A DNA stretch of 64,000 bases, taken from positions 38,801,154-38,865,153 of the forward strand of contig CM072887.1 of the NCBI GenBank assembly GCA_037013685.1. Reading direction: 5' to 3'. A program made the position numbers and the translations under genes. How positions within the stretch are numbered: the stretch's first letter is position 1; each line of letters starts with the position of its first letter. Under the pieces are notes generated by a model. The model was not told where the DNA came from. It worked only from the letters and a program-made list of their open reading frames with translations, and made no database searches. Positions 62,301-64,000 of this stretch are shown one piece after another. The stretch is from Acridotheres tristis. Taxonomy: Eukaryota; Chordata; Aves; Passeriformes; Sturnidae.

Positions 62301-64000
62301 GAAATTTAACATAAGATAGCTGAAGAAGATGTGGTGGAAGAGTGATATAGAAGAGCAGTGCCATCTCTTTATGGTAAGCTTCAGGGTATTATAGAGCACC
62401 CAGAGAATAACATCCCACACTAACTAGAGAGTAATAGCAATAGTTCAAGTAATGTGAAGAGAGATTTGCTACAGTACATTTCAGCTCACCATTTCTCAAA
62501 AAGCTTACGTATATCATGATATTTTAAATTTACACTGTTGACACTGGTGACATATTAATACTTACCACTACTCTGAATTCTTAAATATAAAGCAAGATTT
62601 CCTTTTTTCAAGTAGCACTTCCTTTTGTGTTATCATTTGCAACTGTGATAAATACCTATAACTGATCCTTTTCTTATCTAGGATATCCATTCCATCTTAG
62701 GAATGGCATTTAGAATTTGTTTCGAAAAATCTGGAATGATTTTGACAATTCCAGACATAGCATATTGATTTATTTCTGTTTAAAAATTGAAGTGGGCAAG
62801 TCTAACAAGGGAGAAAAAAAAAATTTCATAATATCTTTGAAGGCGTTTTAATTGAAAGAAGATTAGTATTGTTTTGTGTTCTAATAATTAGCATGGTCCA
62901 CACTTTATTTGGAAGATTTGTAAATTTCAGTTTTTTAAAAAGTTGGACTGAATTGCCTTAAACTTTGCACTATATTAGAGCAGCAATTTGTGAAGTTAGT
63001 AAGTTAGCAGCTTAGCTTACCTCTTCAGTCATTAGATAAATAAAAATCAGTATGCTATTGAGAATTTTGATGAAATTACTTCAGCTCTGAGACAAATTTA
63101 ATTTGCTTAAATAAATTTATTGCTACATAGCTTTTACCTGTAGAATTCATACAAAGGTAGATTTTTAAGAAATTAATTGCACGGGCAGGGCATCATTATG
63201 CAGCAGAATACACCAAAACCTTAGCTTGCTGTTTTTCAGTTTCTTGCTAGCATGTAGATGACATTAATTGCTATTTGGTTTTTGCTTTTTGACAGAACAA
63301 AGCACCTCTGGTAAATGAAAGCTTGAAGAGTTTTTTAGGTACAAAGGATGGTAAGTTCTTTGTTTAGTGTATACTTCTCGAGATAATAAAAATAGGAGAC
63401 AAAGGATTAAATCTTTGAATCTTATTAACAGTGAAGTTTCCATTACATTAAGTATGCTTTTGTTCCTTTCAGATGTCCTAATTACTACTCATTCAGAATG
63501 GAGTTAAACATATAATTTTTAAAGTTAATATTGCTGAAGTTGTATTTTTAATTAAGGTGATTAAGGCATTGGAGTTAATATTTCATGAGGCCTTATAGTT
63601 GTACTAACTCAGAGATATTCTAGACCAATAGAAACAGTAACCAATGAAAACTGGGTAAGAGTACAGGTACAGGAGTGAATGAACATATGCAACAAATGTC
63701 AAAATTATGTTTTTAAAACAGCTGAACAGTAAAAAAATGCTGCACATGACTTTTGTAATGCTCTTGCAGTACTACTGGCTTAAATGATTTTGATATGACA
63801 TTCAAGTTAAAGATTACAGAGTTAGTATACAAACTTGCTATGAGGTTTGCTAAATGTCTAAACCATGTCCATACTGAAGCCATGTGTGCTGGTGTTAATG
63901 TTATATCATTGAAATAAGATTTGTTTCTGTCTGGTGTATTTTAACTCTACTCATTTTCATTTTAGGTCGATTGGTAGCAGGTCTTGTTGCAGAATTTCTA
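53240..64000 (+). CDS. CEP43: CEP43 (FGFR1OP/FOP), 5' part; coding exons 1-4, the last cut by the window
   Basis: CEP43 is a centriolar satellite, centrosome and ciliary-base protein that anchors microtubules with CEP350 and takes part in ciliogenesis. Exons 53240-53329, 61385-61438, 63296-63350 and 63966-64000 join in frame to 78 residues: MAAAAAEEDTELRDLLVQTL, the ESSGVLNKIK segment, AELRAAVFLALEEQEKVE, NKAPLVNESLKSFLGTKD and GRLVAGLVAEFL. This matches the vertebrate FOP N-terminus almost residue for residue, apart from a shorter Ala run after the start. The last residues open the LisH dimerisation motif. The remaining exons lie past the right edge. No break was seen. Confidence 0.97.
56213..56256. 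repeat. 22-bp perfect tandem duplication
   Basis: Positions 56213-56234 and 56235-56256 are identical. The unit begins ACCTGGACAGCTGAGG. No further copies adjoin. Confidence 0.97.
60268..60475. repeat. T/G-rich low-complexity tract
   Basis: The plus strand is almost wholly T and G over about 200 bases, with many GGG and GGTT runs and very few C. It produces a false Lys/Gln/Pro/Thr ORF on the minus strand. It is strand-biased on the CEP43 sense strand. Confidence 0.9.
61385..61438 (+). CDS. CEP43: CEP43 exon 2
   Basis: Eighteen codons, AELRAAVFLALEEQEKVE, essentially identical to the vertebrate sequence. The acceptor TTTTATTTGGCAG and donor GTAAGA are good. Phase 0 at both ends. Confidence 0.97.
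61439..63295 (+). other. CEP43 intron 2
   Basis: About 1.9 kb of AT-rich intron with canonical ends; nothing else recognised. Confidence 0.65.
63296..63350 (+). CDS. CEP43: CEP43 exon 3
   Basis: Encodes NKAPLVNESLKSFLGTKD plus one base. The acceptor TTTTTGACAG and donor GTAAGT are strong. It differs from human at a few positions (as recalled, K to S and N to G in the SLKKFLNTKD region). Confidence 0.97.
63351..63965 (+). other. CEP43 intron 3
   Basis: About 0.6 kb of AT-rich intron with canonical ends; nothing else recognised. Confidence 0.65.
63966..64000 (+). CDS. CEP43: CEP43 exon 4, start only
   Basis: After the acceptor TTTTAG the exon reads (G)RLVAGLVAEFL, the beginning of the LisH motif, and is cut by the window end. 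Confidence 0.95.

Noticed and set aside
1..64000. tRNA, rRNA, CRISPR arrays, operons, phage or insertion sequences
   Set aside because: No supporting signals; the sequence is vertebrate nuclear DNA with introns and LINE remnants.

Overview
This is a vertebrate nuclear window, most likely avian. The protein-coding content sits in small exons with GT..AG introns. CpG islands mark the promoters, the intergenic DNA is AT-rich, and there are two degraded CR1-type non-LTR retrotransposon tails, the dominant interspersed repeat of birds. No prokaryotic-style gene organisation is present. Exons were assembled by eye from translated splice-bounded segments and compared with the proteins as remembered; no alignment could be run.

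Layout. (1) About 1-6 kb, minus strand: the 5' end of RPS6KA2 (RSK3 kinase), with first coding exon 5564-5626 in a CpG island and second coding exon 2345-2389. The rest of the gene lies beyond the left edge. (2) About 6-26.8 kb: AT-rich intergenic DNA with no recognised gene, some unexplained open segments (9.39-9.81, 15.44-15.75 and 25.5-26.2 kb) and AT-rich blocks that look like possible conserved non-coding elements. (3) About 26.8-50.7 kb, minus strand: complete RNASET2 (acid ribonuclease T2) in nine coding exons. All exon phases agree and give a 255-residue protein with both catalytic motifs and eight mature-region cysteines. One or two non-coding first exons probably lie in the CpG islands at 49.66-49.85 and 50.2-50.7 kb. 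(4) About 52.9-64 kb, plus strand: the start of CEP43 (FGFR1OP/FOP, centrosomal protein), with exons 1-3 and the beginning of exon 4 before the window ends.

The order and orientation RPS6KA2(-), RNASET2(-), CEP43(+) match the human 6q27 neighbourhood as I remember it, so this is an ordinary conserved syntenic block. RNASET2 and CEP43 are divergent, with start regions about 2.5-3.5 kb apart. The genes do not form a pathway: RSK3 acts in ERK signalling, RNase T2 degrades RNA in lysosomes or outside the cell, and CEP43 acts at centrioles and the ciliary base.

I did not find an undescribed biological system. The items most worth a second look are a perfect six-copy 17-bp minisatellite just inside the intron after the RNASET2 exon carrying catalytic motif I, a possible 110-residue N-terminal extension and an RFX-type X-box in the RPS6KA2 island, a coding-looking 62-codon ORF in an RPS6KA2 intron, and a YY1-type motif over the CEP43 start codon.
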